In this document: in pieces, positions 7,937-16,652 of the stretch
Layout of the letters: every line of letters begins with the position of its first letter
How positions within the stretch are numbered: the first letter of the stretch is position 1
Assembly: GCF_051175315.1 (NCBI RefSeq)
Contig: NZ_CP195100.1
Location: 4,960,001-5,024,000 of the forward strand
Direction: 5' to 3'
DNA length: 64,000 nt
Origin: Tundrisphaera sp051175315
Lineage (GTDB): Bacteria; Planctomycetota; Planctomycetia; Isosphaerales; Isosphaeraceae
Notes under the pieces: model-generated
Told to the model about the DNA's origin: nothing
What the model saw: the letters and a program-made list of their open reading frames with translations, nothing else
The model's database searches: none
Translations under genes and position numbers: made by a program

Positions 7937-8887
7937 ATGCGCATCAATTCGATGAACCGCCGCGATGCCCTCCGCCTGGCCGTGGCCGGCGCCGCCCCGC
8001 TCGTCCTGGGCTCGCGGTTCGCCCTCGGCGCCGAGAAGTCCGGCCAGCCGGCCGCCGGCAAGATCGGCGACTTCAAGATCTCGCTGGCCGAGTGGTCGCT
8101 CCACAAGGCCCTGCAGAAGAAGGAGATCGACAACCTCGACTTCCCCAAGATCGCCCGCGAGCAGTATGGCGTCGACGGCGTCGAGTTCGTCAACCAGTTC
8201 TTCAAGGACAAGGCCCGCGACGAGGCCTATCTCAAGGACCTCAGCACCCGCGCCAAGGACCACGGCGTGGCCTGCGTCCTGATCATGATCGACGGCGAAG
8301 GGGACCTGAGCGCCGCCGACAAGGCCGCCCGCGACAAGGCGGTCGAGAACCACAAGAAGTGGGTCGACGCCGCCGCCGCCCTGGGCTGCCACGCCATCCG
8401 GGTCAACACCGGGTCCAACTACAGCGCCACCAAGCTCGACACGATCGTCGAGAGCTGCTCGAAGCTGACCGAATACGGCGACTCCAAGAAGATCCACATC
8501 ATCTGCGAGAACCACGGCGGGCCGTCCAGCGACCCCGACGCGCTGGTCGCCCTGATGAAGGGGGTGGGCAAGCCCGGGTTCGGCACCCTGCCCGACTTCG
8601 GCAACTTCCCCAAGAACAAGCAGGGCGCCTACACGATCGACGTGTATGACGCGATCGCCCGCCTGATGCCCTACGCCAAGGGCGTGTCGGCCAAGAGCTA
8701 CGACTTCGGCTCCGACGGCCGCGAGACCAAGCTCGACTTCGCTCGGATCATGAAGATCGTCACCGACGCCGGCTACAACGGCTTCGTCGGGATCGAGTAC
8801 GAGGGGAGCCGCCTCACCGAGCCGGAGGGGATCAAGGCCACCAAGAAGCTCCTCGAAAGCCTCCGGGGCGCCGCATACACCGGCTGA
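7937..8887 (+). CDS. Tat-exported sugar phosphate isomerase/epimerase-like protein
   Basis: A 316-residue protein with the twin-arginine signal NRRDALRLAVAG (residues 7-18) and a hydrophobic stretch ending LGSRFALGAEK. The mature domain is a TIM barrel of the AP-endonuclease-2 family (VDGVEFVNQFF, CHAIRVNTGSN, IICENHGGPS, GTLPDFGNFP, VGIEYEG). It is 54 bp downstream of a cytoplasmic relative, so co-transcription is likely. Planctomycetes carry many such exported isomerase-like proteins, often beside Gfo/Idh/MocA oxidoreductases. Its substrate is unknown. Confidence 0.88.
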   Translation: MRINSMNRRDALRLAVAGAAPLVLGSRFALGAEKSGQPAAGKIGDFKISLAEWSLHKALQKKEIDNLDFPKIAREQYGVDGVEFVNQFFKDKARDEAYLKDLSTRAKDHGVACVLIMIDGEGDLSAADKAARDKAVENHKKWVDAAAALGCHAIRVNTGSNYSATKLDTIVESCSKLTEYGDSKKIHIICENHGGPSSDPDALVALMKGVGKPGFGTLPDFGNFPKNKQGAYTIDVYDAIARLMPYAKGVSAKSYDFGSDGRETKLDFARIMKIVTDAGYNGFVGIEYEGSRLTEPEGIKATKKLLESLRGAAYTG

Positions 8888-8913
8888 TGGCCGCCACGGC
8901 CCGGCGGTCGGGG

Positions 8914-8943
8914 TTGACCCGCCCGCCGGGTTGGCCGTATGGT
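8914..8943 (+). promoter_or_regulatory. Candidate sigma-70-type promoter of the glycan operon
   Basis: TTGACC (8914-8919), an 18-base spacer and TATGGT (8938-8943). The -35 matches 5/6 and the -10 4/6 of the housekeeping consensus. It lies between the isomerase stop and the GTG at 8994. Confidence 0.45.
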
Positions 8944-8993
8944 ACGCCCCGATCCCGGCCAGGCGGGCCGGGGCGAACCGAGGGACGGACCCC

Positions 8994-9953
8994 GTGGCCG
9001 GCGACCCGAAACCTGGCAAGACCCGAATCCTGGTCCTCCACTACAACGGGCTGGACCTGCTCCGGGAGTGCCTGCCGTCGGTGGTCGAGGCCGCCCGGCG
9101 CTCGCCGGTCCCCTGCCCGGTGACGGTGGTCGACAACGGCTCGACCGACGGGTCGCTGGACTACCTGGCCCGCGACTGGCCAGGCATCGGGGTGATCCGG
9201 GAGCCGAACCGGGGCCTGGCGTCGTTCAACGCGGTGCTCGCGCGGATCGACGAGCCGGCCGTGCTGCTGCTCAACAACGACGTGAAGCTCGACCCCGACG
9301 CCGTCGGCCCCCTGCTGGCCGCGCTCGACGCCCACCCGGATGCCCTGTTCGCGGCCCCCCAGTGCTGGACCTTCGACGGGTCCGAATACGAGGGGATGCG
9401 GACGATGGTCCGCTCGCGGTTCGGGCTGGTCCAGGGGATGAGCCGGGTGCCGGGCCACGAGCGATGGGTCGATCGCCCCGACCTGACCGCCGCCGCCGGG
9501 CCGGTCCTGGCCGTGGACCGGGTGCGGTTCCTGGCCCTGGGCGGGTACGACCCGATCTTCTTCCCCGGCCGGATCGAGGACCTGGACCTCGGTTTCCGGG
9601 GCTGGATGGCCGGCTGGACCGGCCGCTACGTCCCCGAGGCGCTGGCCTACCATCGCGGCTTCGGCTCGTTCGGCCCGGCCTTCGGGCAAAAGGGCTGCGA
9701 CCGACTGGCGGCCCGGAATACGCTGATCTTCGCCTGGAAGAACCTCACGGGACCGAGGCTCCTGGCCCACCTCCTCTGGCTGCCGGCCCGGCTGTTGTTC
9801 GCCCTGGCGGCGTGGCGGGTGGAGTTCCTGCTGGCCTTCGCCGAGGCCCTGGCGCGGCTCGGGGCGGTGACCCGGGCGCGGCGGGCGTTGCTGGCGGGGG
9901 AGGCCGGGTGGCTGGGCCGCCAGGAAGCTTTCTTCCGACGCTTTCGCTGGTGA
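8994..9953 (+). CDS. Glycosyltransferase family 2 (rhamnosyltransferase-like)
   Basis: A 319-residue reading from GTG 8994, preceded by AGGGA; an in-frame ATG at 8931 lies inside the candidate promoter and is less likely. GT-A features are ILVLHYNGLDLLRECLPSV, the nucleotide-binding VVDNGSTDGS, the metal-binding region LLNNDVKLDPDA and GGYDPIFFPGRIEDLDLG. The hydrophobic C-terminus (PRLLAHLLWLPARLLFALAAW) may sit at the membrane. It is the first gene of an overlapping run ending at 16806, so a role in building a surface polysaccharide or glycolipid is likely. Donor and acceptor are unknown. Confidence 0.88.
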   Translation: MAGDPKPGKTRILVLHYNGLDLLRECLPSVVEAARRSPVPCPVTVVDNGSTDGSLDYLARDWPGIGVIREPNRGLASFNAVLARIDEPAVLLLNNDVKLDPDAVGPLLAALDAHPDALFAAPQCWTFDGSEYEGMRTMVRSRFGLVQGMSRVPGHERWVDRPDLTAAAGPVLAVDRVRFLALGGYDPIFFPGRIEDLDLGFRGWMAGWTGRYVPEALAYHRGFGSFGPAFGQKGCDRLAARNTLIFAWKNLTGPRLLAHLLWLPARLLFALAAWRVEFLLAFAEALARLGAVTRARRALLAGEAGWLGRQEAFFRRFRW

Positions 9954-10009
9954 GCCGAGGACGACCGACCGGGCCACGCGGCCCGCGACCGGCGCAAGGA
10001 GGCGCCCCG

Positions 10010-11053
10010 ATGATCCGACCGACCCCGCACGTCGTGATCGACGCCCGCCCCCGCGGCCCGCGCGGCCCCCTGACCGCCGAGCGCGTCCTGGGCCGGCCGG
10101 TCCTCGACCACCTGATGGACCTGGCCGGGGCCCTCGCACCCGCCGGGCCCGTCGCCATCCACGCCCGGATCGACGAGCATGAGGGCCTCCGCTCGGCCCT
10201 CGGCGGCCACGTCGCGGGCCGCTATCGCCTGGCGACCGGGCCGCCCCCGGAAGGGGCCGCGATCCTCCGGTCGGACCGGCTCTACGACCCGGCCCGTTTG
10301 CGGCGGGCCGTGCTGAACGGCCGCGACCCCGAGACCGCCGTGATCTGGCGGCTCGACCGCCCGCGCGGGCTGGATGGGGCCGACGCCGAGCTGATCCGCC
10401 GCCGGACCTACCAGCCGATCGGCCGGTTCTGGGCCCTGGGCCCGGCCCGGCTCCTGGCCCGCCTGCTCCGGCCGACCCGGGTCCGGCCCAACGCCCTCAC
10501 CCTGGGGGCGGGCGGGCTGGTGCTGGCGGCGTCGGCCCTGGTCGCCTTCGCCCCGATGCCCTGGGCCTCGCGCTGGTTGGCCGCCGGGTTCCTGGCCGCG
10601 GCGCTGGTGCTGGACACCGCCGACGGCCACCTCGCCCGGCTCCAGGGGACCGCCTCCGAGTTCGGCCGCTGGCTCGACGCCGTGCTGGACGAGATGGGGG
10701 ACATGGCCCTCCACGCCGGGATCGCCTACGCCGCATTCGTCCGCGACGCCCACCCCGCCTGGCTGGGCGCGGGGATGCTCTACGCGATGGGCAAGTACGT
10801 CTTCATGGTCAGCAACCAGGACGCCCCCGCGCCCAAGCCGACCGCCGACGCCCCGGCCGCCCTGGCCCTGCCGGAAACCCCCGGCCTCTGGCGCGGGCTG
10901 CTCCTGCTGGCGGGGCACGCCGACATCCGCTGGCACCTCTGGATCGTCCTGGCGGCGGTCGGGCGGCTCGACGCGGCCCTGGTGTCGTATAGTCTCTACT
11001 TCCCGCTGCGGGCGATGGCCGGCGCGGCCCGGAAGGTGGCCCGCCATGCCTGA
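10010..11053 (+). CDS. CDP-alcohol phosphatidyltransferase with N-terminal extra domain
   Basis: The 347-residue protein starts at ATG 10010, with a perfect AAGGAGG 8 bases upstream. The catalytic signature DG-x2-AR-x8-G-x3-D-x3-D is complete (DGHLAR, then GRWLD and AVLDE) at residues 202-224, and several hydrophobic helices surround it (for example residues 170-198 and 235-255). Such enzymes transfer a CMP-activated headgroup onto lipid or polyol phosphates. Residues 1-150 form an added domain with VVIDARPRGPRGPLTAERVLGRPVLD that I cannot place; bifunctional cytidylyltransferase/CDP-alcohol transferases are known elsewhere. It lies inside the glycosyltransferase operon and overlaps the next gene by 8 bp. 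Confidence 0.85.
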   Translation: MIRPTPHVVIDARPRGPRGPLTAERVLGRPVLDHLMDLAGALAPAGPVAIHARIDEHEGLRSALGGHVAGRYRLATGPPPEGAAILRSDRLYDPARLRRAVLNGRDPETAVIWRLDRPRGLDGADAELIRRRTYQPIGRFWALGPARLLARLLRPTRVRPNALTLGAGGLVLAASALVAFAPMPWASRWLAAGFLAAALVLDTADGHLARLQGTASEFGRWLDAVLDEMGDMALHAGIAYAAFVRDAHPAWLGAGMLYAMGKYVFMVSNQDAPAPKPTADAPAALALPETPGLWRGLLLLAGHADIRWHLWIVLAAVGRLDAALVSYSLYFPLRAMAGAARKVARHA

Positions 11054-11819
11054 TCGGCCCACCCTCTCCGCCCTGATCGTGGCCAAGAACGAGGCGGCCA
11101 CCCTGCCCGAGTGCATCGCCGCCCTCGACTGGGCCGACGAGGTCGTGGTGGTGGTGGACGCCTCCAGCACCGACGCGACCGAACGGGTCGCCCGGTCGAC
11201 GCGGGCCCGGGTCCTGGTCCGGCCGTTCGACGACTTCGCCACCCAGCGCAACGCCTCGCTCGGCCTGGCCACGGGAGACTGGGTCTTCGCCGTGGACGCC
11301 GACGAACGGGCGACGCCGGAACTGGCCGCCGAGATCCGGGCCACGCTGGCCGACCCCGCCCGGACCCACGCCGGCTACCGGGTGCCGATCCGGAGCGTGG
11401 TCCTGGGCCGTCGTTTCCGCTTCTCGGGCACGCAGCACGACCTGCCTTTACGCCTGTTCCGCCGCGACCTTGGCCGCTGGGTCGGCACGGTCCACGAGAC
11501 CGTCGACCTCGCCGGCACGTCCGGGCAACTCGATTTTCACCTGGAGCATCGGACCATCCCTGATATGCAGACCTTCCTCTCCAAGATCAACCATTACACC
11601 AACCTGGAAGCGATCCGGTTCCACCGCGAAGGGCGGCCGTTCCGCGTCGTCGACCTCGCCGTCCGGCCGTTCTGGACGTTCGCCAAGCTCTACCTGGGCA
11701 AGCAGGGGTTCCGCGACGGCGTCGAGGGGCTGGCCTTCTGCGCCCTGTCGGGGCTGTCGGTGGCGGTCCGGCACTGGAAGCACCGCGAGCTGATCCGGTC
11801 GGCGGGGGGGGCGTCATGA
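11046..11819 (+). CDS. Glycosyltransferase family 2 (WaaE/KdtX-like)
   Basis: A 257-residue GT-A enzyme. N-terminal LSALIVAKNEAATLPECIAAL, the aspartate cluster VVVVDASSTD, FDDFATQRNASL and the DxD-type VFAVDADER (residues 81-89) follow the pattern of lipopolysaccharide-core beta-1,4-glucosyltransferases. The FLSKINHYTNLEA segment is also typical. The ATG lies 8 bp inside the preceding gene, and the stop overlaps the methyltransferase ATG, so translation is probably coupled. Confidence 0.9.
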   Translation: MPDRPTLSALIVAKNEAATLPECIAALDWADEVVVVVDASSTDATERVARSTRARVLVRPFDDFATQRNASLGLATGDWVFAVDADERATPELAAEIRATLADPARTHAGYRVPIRSVVLGRRFRFSGTQHDLPLRLFRRDLGRWVGTVHETVDLAGTSGQLDFHLEHRTIPDMQTFLSKINHYTNLEAIRFHREGRPFRVVDLAVRPFWTFAKLYLGKQGFRDGVEGLAFCALSGLSVAVRHWKHRELIRSAGGAS

Positions 11820-12538
11820 CGATCCTCCACGATGCCGAGGTCGGCACCCGGTTCGACATCCACGCGGCGCGATTCAAGGCGGCGGTCGCCCCCGACGACG
11901 TCCGCCTGCGGGCGGTCACGCGGGCCCTCGGGCCCTTGGCCGGCCGGCTGATCCTCGACCTCGGGTGCGGCAAGGGGCGGTTCGCCGCCCACCTCCGCGA
12001 CCAGGGGGCCAACGTCGTCGGCGTCGACCTGTCGGCGGCCATGCTCGCCGAGGCGTCCGGCTTCCCGCGGGCCCGGGCCTCGGCCCGTCGCCTGCCGTTC
12101 GCGGCGGGGACGTTCGACGGGATCGCCGCCGTGGAGGTGCTGGAGCACGTCGGCGACGTCGGCCCGGTGCTCGCCGAGATCCGCCGGGTCCTCCGCCCGG
12201 GCGGCCGGCTGGCGATCGTCGACAAGAACGCCGGGGCCCTGGACGCCCGCCGCCCCTGGCTGCCGAGTTCGCTGGTCAAGCGGATCGACGAGCGGCGCGG
12301 CCTCTGGATGTACCCGGCCGACGGCCCGGTCCGCGAGCGCTGGTTCTGGCCGGGCGGGCTCCGCCGTGAGCTGCGCGAGACCGGATTCCGGGACGTCCGG
12401 GTGTCGCACCTGCTCCGGCCCGAGGAGGCCCGGCGGCGGATCTTCCGCGCCGTGCCCACGGCCCGGTTGTGGACCCTCTGGGCGGCGCGGACGCCGGCCG
12501 AGGCGATCGCGGTCGGATCGGACTTCGGCCATGATTGA
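11816..12538 (+). CDS. Class I SAM-dependent methyltransferase
   Basis: A 240-residue protein. SAM-binding motif I is LILDLGCGKGRFAAHL (residues 44-59), followed by VVGVDLSAAML, the post-motif II FDGIAAVEVLEHV and the motif III region LRPGGRLAIVDKN. This is the Methyltransf_11/25 layout. ATG 11816 overlaps the preceding stop by 4 bp, and the stop lies just after the next ATG. In this operon it most likely methylates a sugar or lipid-linked intermediate; the acceptor is not evident. Confidence 0.88.
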   Translation: MTILHDAEVGTRFDIHAARFKAAVAPDDVRLRAVTRALGPLAGRLILDLGCGKGRFAAHLRDQGANVVGVDLSAAMLAEASGFPRARASARRLPFAAGTFDGIAAVEVLEHVGDVGPVLAEIRRVLRPGGRLAIVDKNAGALDARRPWLPSSLVKRIDERRGLWMYPADGPVRERWFWPGGLRRELRETGFRDVRVSHLLRPEEARRRIFRAVPTARLWTLWAARTPAEAIAVGSDFGHD

Positions 12539-14024
12539 CCCGTCGGGCGGCCCCTTGCCGCCGCTGCCCTTGCTGTTGTGGGAGGCCCCGCCGGGGCTGG
12601 AACTGGCCCTGGGTCAGGAGGGGGTGCCCTTCGTCGCGATCCGCGACCGCCACCCCCTGGCGTTCCGGTCGGGCCGGTTCGTCCTGTTCGACGGCCGCCG
12701 CACGCCCGCGTCGCGGGTCCGGGAGCTGCTGACCCCGGATCAGGTCGTGATCGACATCGACGACTTCCGCCGGGGGGAAGCCGTCGACCCGTTCCTGGCC
12801 CTGATCGACGCCGAGTCCGCCCCCGCGTCGTGGGAGGTGGACGGCCTGCGGCTGGTCGAGCGGGTCGGGCGATACGACAAGGCCGCCATCCGCGCCCGCC
12901 TGATCGCCGGGCTCCGCGAGGCGGTCCGGCGCGAGGACGGGATCTGGGCCCGGCTGGCCCCGTTCCCGTTCCCCTACCGTTCGGCGTTCAACCTCCGGCT
13001 CGACCTCGACGAACCCTACCCCGATGACCTGGCCCGGTTCGCCGAGGCCCGGCGTCCGCTCGACGATTGCTCGACCCACTTCGTCAGCACGGCCGCGTAT
13101 GGCGACCGGCCGGACGTCCTGGAGGCCCTCAAGCCGGTCGATGCCCAGTCGCACGGGCACCACCACTTCGTCTACCGCGACCCCGCCGCGAATCGGGCCA
13201 ACCTCCGGCGGGCCCACGACCGGCTCGCGGCAGCCGGGATCCACCCCGAGGGGTTCGCCGCCCCGCACGGCCGCTGGAACCCGGGGCTCGACGACGCCCT
13301 GGAAGGGCTGGGGTACGCCTATTCGTCGGACTTCCAGCTCGGCCACGACGACCTGCCGTCCTTCCCCTGGCGCGACGATGCCGGGCGATTCTCGCGGGTC
13401 TTGCAGGTTCCGGTGCACCCGATCTGCGAGGGGCTGTTCGACGAGGCGGGCGGGCAGGGGCGGCAGATCGGGGCCCACTGGATCCGCACGGTCCGGGCCA
13501 AGATCGACGCCGGCGAGCCGGCCTTCGTCTACGGCCACCCGGAGCGGAGGCTGGGCCGATACCCCGAGGTCGTCTCGGCGCTGGCCGAGTCGATCGAGGG
13601 GGAAGGGCTGCTCTGGCGGACCACGCTGACCGAATACGCCCGGTGGTGGCGGTGGCGGTCCGAGCGGGCCTGGTCGGTCGAGGACCGGGGCAACGGCCGG
13701 TATGAGATCCAGTTCGCCGCCTGGGACGACCGCCACCCGCTCGGCCTGGAGATCGTCCGGGGGGACCTGGTGGCGACCATCCCCCTGGCCGGGCCGCGGA
13801 CGCCATTCTCGTTCTCCGGGCTGGCCTACGAGCGGCGGCGGGTGCGGGCCGACCTGCCCGGGCCGACGATTTTGAAGGGGCCGAGGGGCCTCCGCGAGGC
13901 GGTGCGGTCGGCCCTGGACTGGGAGACCGTGACGCCGGTCGAGGACCTGCCGGCCGGGTCGTTGCCGGCCCTGGTCAAGCGGGGGCTGAGGCGGTGGAAG
14001 GCGCGATCCGGGGCGGGGCGATGA
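12531..14024 (+). CDS. Polysaccharide-deacetylase-like protein (NodB fold)
   Basis: A 497-residue reading from ATG 12531, overlapping the methyltransferase stop by 8 bp; the upstream extension of the frame is antisense or shadow. NodB-like elements are the catalytic/metal Asp in FNLRLDLDEPY (about residue 155), the metal-binding SHGHHHFVY and the Arg/Pro strand FAAPHGRWNPG. The domain sits at residues 145-400 between an N-terminal region of about 140 residues and a beta-rich C-terminal region, neither recognised. There is no signal peptide, so it may act on a cytoplasmic, lipid-linked glycan. Deacetylation is inferred from the fold. Confidence 0.75.
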   Translation: MIDPSGGPLPPLPLLLWEAPPGLELALGQEGVPFVAIRDRHPLAFRSGRFVLFDGRRTPASRVRELLTPDQVVIDIDDFRRGEAVDPFLALIDAESAPASWEVDGLRLVERVGRYDKAAIRARLIAGLREAVRREDGIWARLAPFPFPYRSAFNLRLDLDEPYPDDLARFAEARRPLDDCSTHFVSTAAYGDRPDVLEALKPVDAQSHGHHHFVYRDPAANRANLRRAHDRLAAAGIHPEGFAAPHGRWNPGLDDALEGLGYAYSSDFQLGHDDLPSFPWRDDAGRFSRVLQVPVHPICEGLFDEAGGQGRQIGAHWIRTVRAKIDAGEPAFVYGHPERRLGRYPEVVSALAESIEGEGLLWRTTLTEYARWWRWRSERAWSVEDRGNGRYEIQFAAWDDRHPLGLEIVRGDLVATIPLAGPRTPFSFSGLAYERRRVRADLPGPTILKGPRGLREAVRSALDWETVTPVEDLPAGSLPALVKRGLRRWKARSGAGR

Positions 14025-14069
14025 CCAGGTTGGGGTTGACGGGACGGGCGAAACCGGCCAGATGTAGGC

Positions 14070-14088
14070 ACCGATCATCCTGATCGGT
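14070..14088. repeat. Short perfect inverted repeat
   Basis: ACCGATCA-TCC-TGATCGGT, an 8-bp stem with a 3-base loop, lies 65 bp before the ATG of the GT4 gene. It could be an operator or an mRNA hairpin. There is no T-run, so it is not an obvious intrinsic terminator. Confidence 0.35.
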
Positions 14089-14152
14089 CGTGCGACGCGC
14101 GAGGTGCCATGGATGGCGCCGTGACGCGAACCAGGGAAGGACGGGCGAACGC

Positions 14153-15337
14153 ATGGCGACCGGAGTCGTGATGGCGAAACGGCACGCCCCACCCGCGCCG
14201 GACAGGCTCGGGGCACGGGGCGGCGTCGCGCGGACGGTGGCGCCCCCGATCGCGGCCCGGCACTGGCTGGCCGAGCGGTCGCGCGGGGAGATGGCCGCCG
14301 GTTCGGTGGTCTTCCACGCCCCCTCGACGGCGTTCCAGTCGCCCGGGGGCGGCGAGAATCAGCTCGTCCAGACGGGCCGCTACCTGGAGGCCCGGGGGCA
14401 GGCGGTCCGGCCGTTCATCCCCTGGACCGACCGGCTCGACCGGGCCCGGCTGCTCCACCTGTTCGGGATGTCGCGCGAGGGGCTGCAGCTGGCGAAGCTC
14501 GCCCGCGCCCGGGGGATCCCGGTGGTGGTCTCGCCGATCTGCTGGATCGAGCCCCGGGCGATGGCCGCGCTGGCGGTCGACCCCCTGGGGCGGCTGGCCA
14601 ACCGGGCGAAGTGGCGGCTCAAGGCGCTGGCCCCGCGCTGGCCGTCCTGGCGGCGCGACCTGCTCCGGTGCGCCGACGCGATCCTGCCGAACTCCGAGGC
14701 CGAGGGCCGGCAGCTGGTCCGCTGGTTCGGGGCCGACCCGGCGAAGATCCGCCCGGTGCCCAACGGCGTCGAGGAACGGTTCGCCCAGGCCGACCCGTCG
14801 GCCTTCCACGCCGCCCACGGGCCGGACCGGTTCGTCCTCTACGTCGGCCGGATCGAGCCCCGCAAGAACGTGCTGGGGCTGGTGGAGGGGGTCCGCGCCG
14901 CCGGCCTGCCGCTGGTGGTGATCGGCGACGCCCTGCCGGGCTACGAGCGCTATGCCGCCGACTGCAAGAGGGCCGGCGCCGCGTTCGCCCGCTGGCTGCC
15001 CCGGGTCGACCACGACGACCCGATGCTCCAGTCGGCCTACGCGGCGGCCCGCGTCCTGGCCCTGCCCAGCTGGTTCGAGACCCCCGGGCTGGTGGCCCTG
15101 GAGGCGGCGCTGGCCGGCACGGCGGTGGTGGTGACGCCCCACGGCTGCACCCGCGAGTACTTCGGCGACCGGGTCAACTATGCCCGGCCCGACCGCCCCG
15201 ACGAGATCGCCCGGGCCGTGTCCGAGGCCTGGCGCGACGGGCCGGGGCCCGGCCTGGCCGACCACGTCGCGGCCCATTACCCCTGGTCCGAGGTCGCCCG
15301 ACGCACGGCGGAGGCCTATGACCAAGTCGCCCGCTAG
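14153..15337 (+). CDS. Glycosyltransferase family 4
   Basis: A 394-residue reading from ATG 14153, with GGAAGGA about 10 bases upstream. The GT-B fold is visible: an N-terminal acceptor domain (VVFHAPSTAFQSPGGGENQ), the linker PNGVEERF, the donor domain FVLYVGRIEPRKNVLGLVEG and the GT4 E-x7-E motif ETPGLVALE with AALAGTAVVVTPHGC. The frame continues upstream, but the 128-bp gap after the deacetylase-like gene holds a palindrome. This suggests a second promoter or regulatory point. The GT9 gene starts 20 bp inside its 3' end. Confidence 0.9.
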   Translation: MATGVVMAKRHAPPAPDRLGARGGVARTVAPPIAARHWLAERSRGEMAAGSVVFHAPSTAFQSPGGGENQLVQTGRYLEARGQAVRPFIPWTDRLDRARLLHLFGMSREGLQLAKLARARGIPVVVSPICWIEPRAMAALAVDPLGRLANRAKWRLKALAPRWPSWRRDLLRCADAILPNSEAEGRQLVRWFGADPAKIRPVPNGVEERFAQADPSAFHAAHGPDRFVLYVGRIEPRKNVLGLVEGVRAAGLPLVVIGDALPGYERYAADCKRAGAAFARWLPRVDHDDPMLQSAYAAARVLALPSWFETPGLVALEAALAGTAVVVTPHGCTREYFGDRVNYARPDRPDEIARAVSEAWRDGPGPGLADHVAAHYPWSEVARRTAEAYDQVAR

Positions 15338-16652
15338 CCCCCGGCCGGTCCGCACCGGGCGCTATCGCTACACCAAGTGGCGATGGCGGATCTCGGTCGG
15401 CCTGCTCGACGCCCTCGGCGGCCTGATCGTCGCCCTGTGGGGTCGGCTGCGCCCCCGCGCCGAGGCCGGCCCGACCCGGAAGATCCTGGTCGTGCAGCTC
15501 GACCACATGGGCGACGCGATCCTGTCGAGCCCGATCTTCCCGAGGCTCCGCGCCCTCTACCCGGGCGCGACGATCGACGTCCTGGCGTCGCCCAGCAACC
15601 GCGAGGTCTTCGAGGCCGACCCCGAGATCGATGAGGTCCACCTGGCCGACCGCAACTGGTTCGACCGCCGCCCCGGCCGCCGCGCCCTGGGGTCGGCGGT
15701 GTGGGCCCTGGGCCGATCGCTGCGGGGCCGGGGGTACGACCTGGGCATCGACGTGCGGGGGGATGTCCTCACCGTGTTCGTCCTGGCCCTGGCCGGCATC
15801 CCGCGCCGCCTGGGGTGGGCGATGGGCGGGGGGGGCTTCCTCCTGACCGACGTGGCCGACTGGGTGCCGGGCCGGCATGAGGTCGAGTCGCGGCTGGCCC
15901 TGCTGGCGAAGCTCGACGCCCCGGCCGACCTCCCGGCCCGGGTCCGGGTCCACGCCACCGACCGCGATCGGGCCCGGGTGGCCCGCCGGCTCCGCGACGC
16001 CTGGCCGGTCGCCCGCGCGGCGTCCCGCGTCCCGGCCCGGGTCGGGCGCAAGGGCACCTCGGACTTCCGATCGCACCCCAACCTCCCCGACGACGACGCG
16101 CCCGGCTGGCTGCACGCCGGCCGGTTCGGCGAGGCCGCGCCGATGCTGGCCGTGCACCTGGGCGCCGGGGCCGCCGCCAAGAGGTGGCCGGCCCGGCACT
16201 GGCGCGAGCTGATCGGCCGGTTCCTCCAGGACGGGTGGCGGGTGGTGATGGTGGGCGGGCCCGACGACGTGGCGACCGCCGCCACGGTCGCCCCCCACGC
16301 CGGCCTCCGCGACTGGACCGGACGCCTCGCCCTGGCCGAGACCGTGGCCCTGATGGAAAGGGCCGACCTGTTCATCGGCTCGGACTCCGGCCCGGCCCAC
16401 CTGGCGGCCTCGACGGCGCTGCCCTCGGTGATCCTGTTCAGCGGGACCAACCGACCCCGGCAGTGGCGGCCCTGGTCGAGGCGGGCCCTGGTCCTGCGCC
16501 AGAAGGTCGCCTGCCGCCCGTGCCACCACAAGGCCTGCCCGCTGGCCGACCACCCTTGCATGTCCGGGCTCGCCCCGGATCGGGTCCACCGGGCGGCCCT
16601 GCGCTGGCACGCCCGGCTCCGCCGAGCCGAGGTCGCCCATGCCCCGGCCTGA
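15318..16652 (+). CDS. Glycosyltransferase family 9 (heptosyltransferase-like)
   Basis: A 444-residue reading from ATG 15318 (MTKSPASPRPVRTGR); it overlaps the GT4 gene. GT9 hallmarks are VVQLDHMGDAILSSPIFPRLRALYPG, the ADP-heptose-binding MLAVHLGAGAAAKRWPARHW and FIGSDSGPAHLAAS. The C-terminal CRPCHHKACPLADHPCM is common in this branch. An insertion around residues 240-270 contains basic, low-complexity sequence. The likely role is addition of a heptose-type residue to a core-like glycan. It overlaps the next small gene by 14 bp. Confidence 0.9.
   Translation: MTKSPASPRPVRTGRYRYTKWRWRISVGLLDALGGLIVALWGRLRPRAEAGPTRKILVVQLDHMGDAILSSPIFPRLRALYPGATIDVLASPSNREVFEADPEIDEVHLADRNWFDRRPGRRALGSAVWALGRSLRGRGYDLGIDVRGDVLTVFVLALAGIPRRLGWAMGGGGFLLTDVADWVPGRHEVESRLALLAKLDAPADLPARVRVHATDRDRARVARRLRDAWPVARAASRVPARVGRKGTSDFRSHPNLPDDDAPGWLHAGRFGEAAPMLAVHLGAGAAAKRWPARHWRELIGRFLQDGWRVVMVGGPDDVATAATVAPHAGLRDWTGRLALAETVALMERADLFIGSDSGPAHLAASTALPSVILFSGTNRPRQWRPWSRRALVLRQKVACRPCHHKACPLADHPCMSGLAPDRVHRAALRWHARLRRAEVAHAPA

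Noticed and set aside
6422..9019. Minus-strand frame of 865 codons covering two isomerase genes
   Set aside because: Only its last 150 codons (from ATG 6874) look like a protein; the rest is antisense to two well-supported plus-strand genes.
12276..14216. Minus-strand frame of 646 codons
   Set aside because: Antisense of the NodB-like gene; repetitive composition, no recognisable domain.
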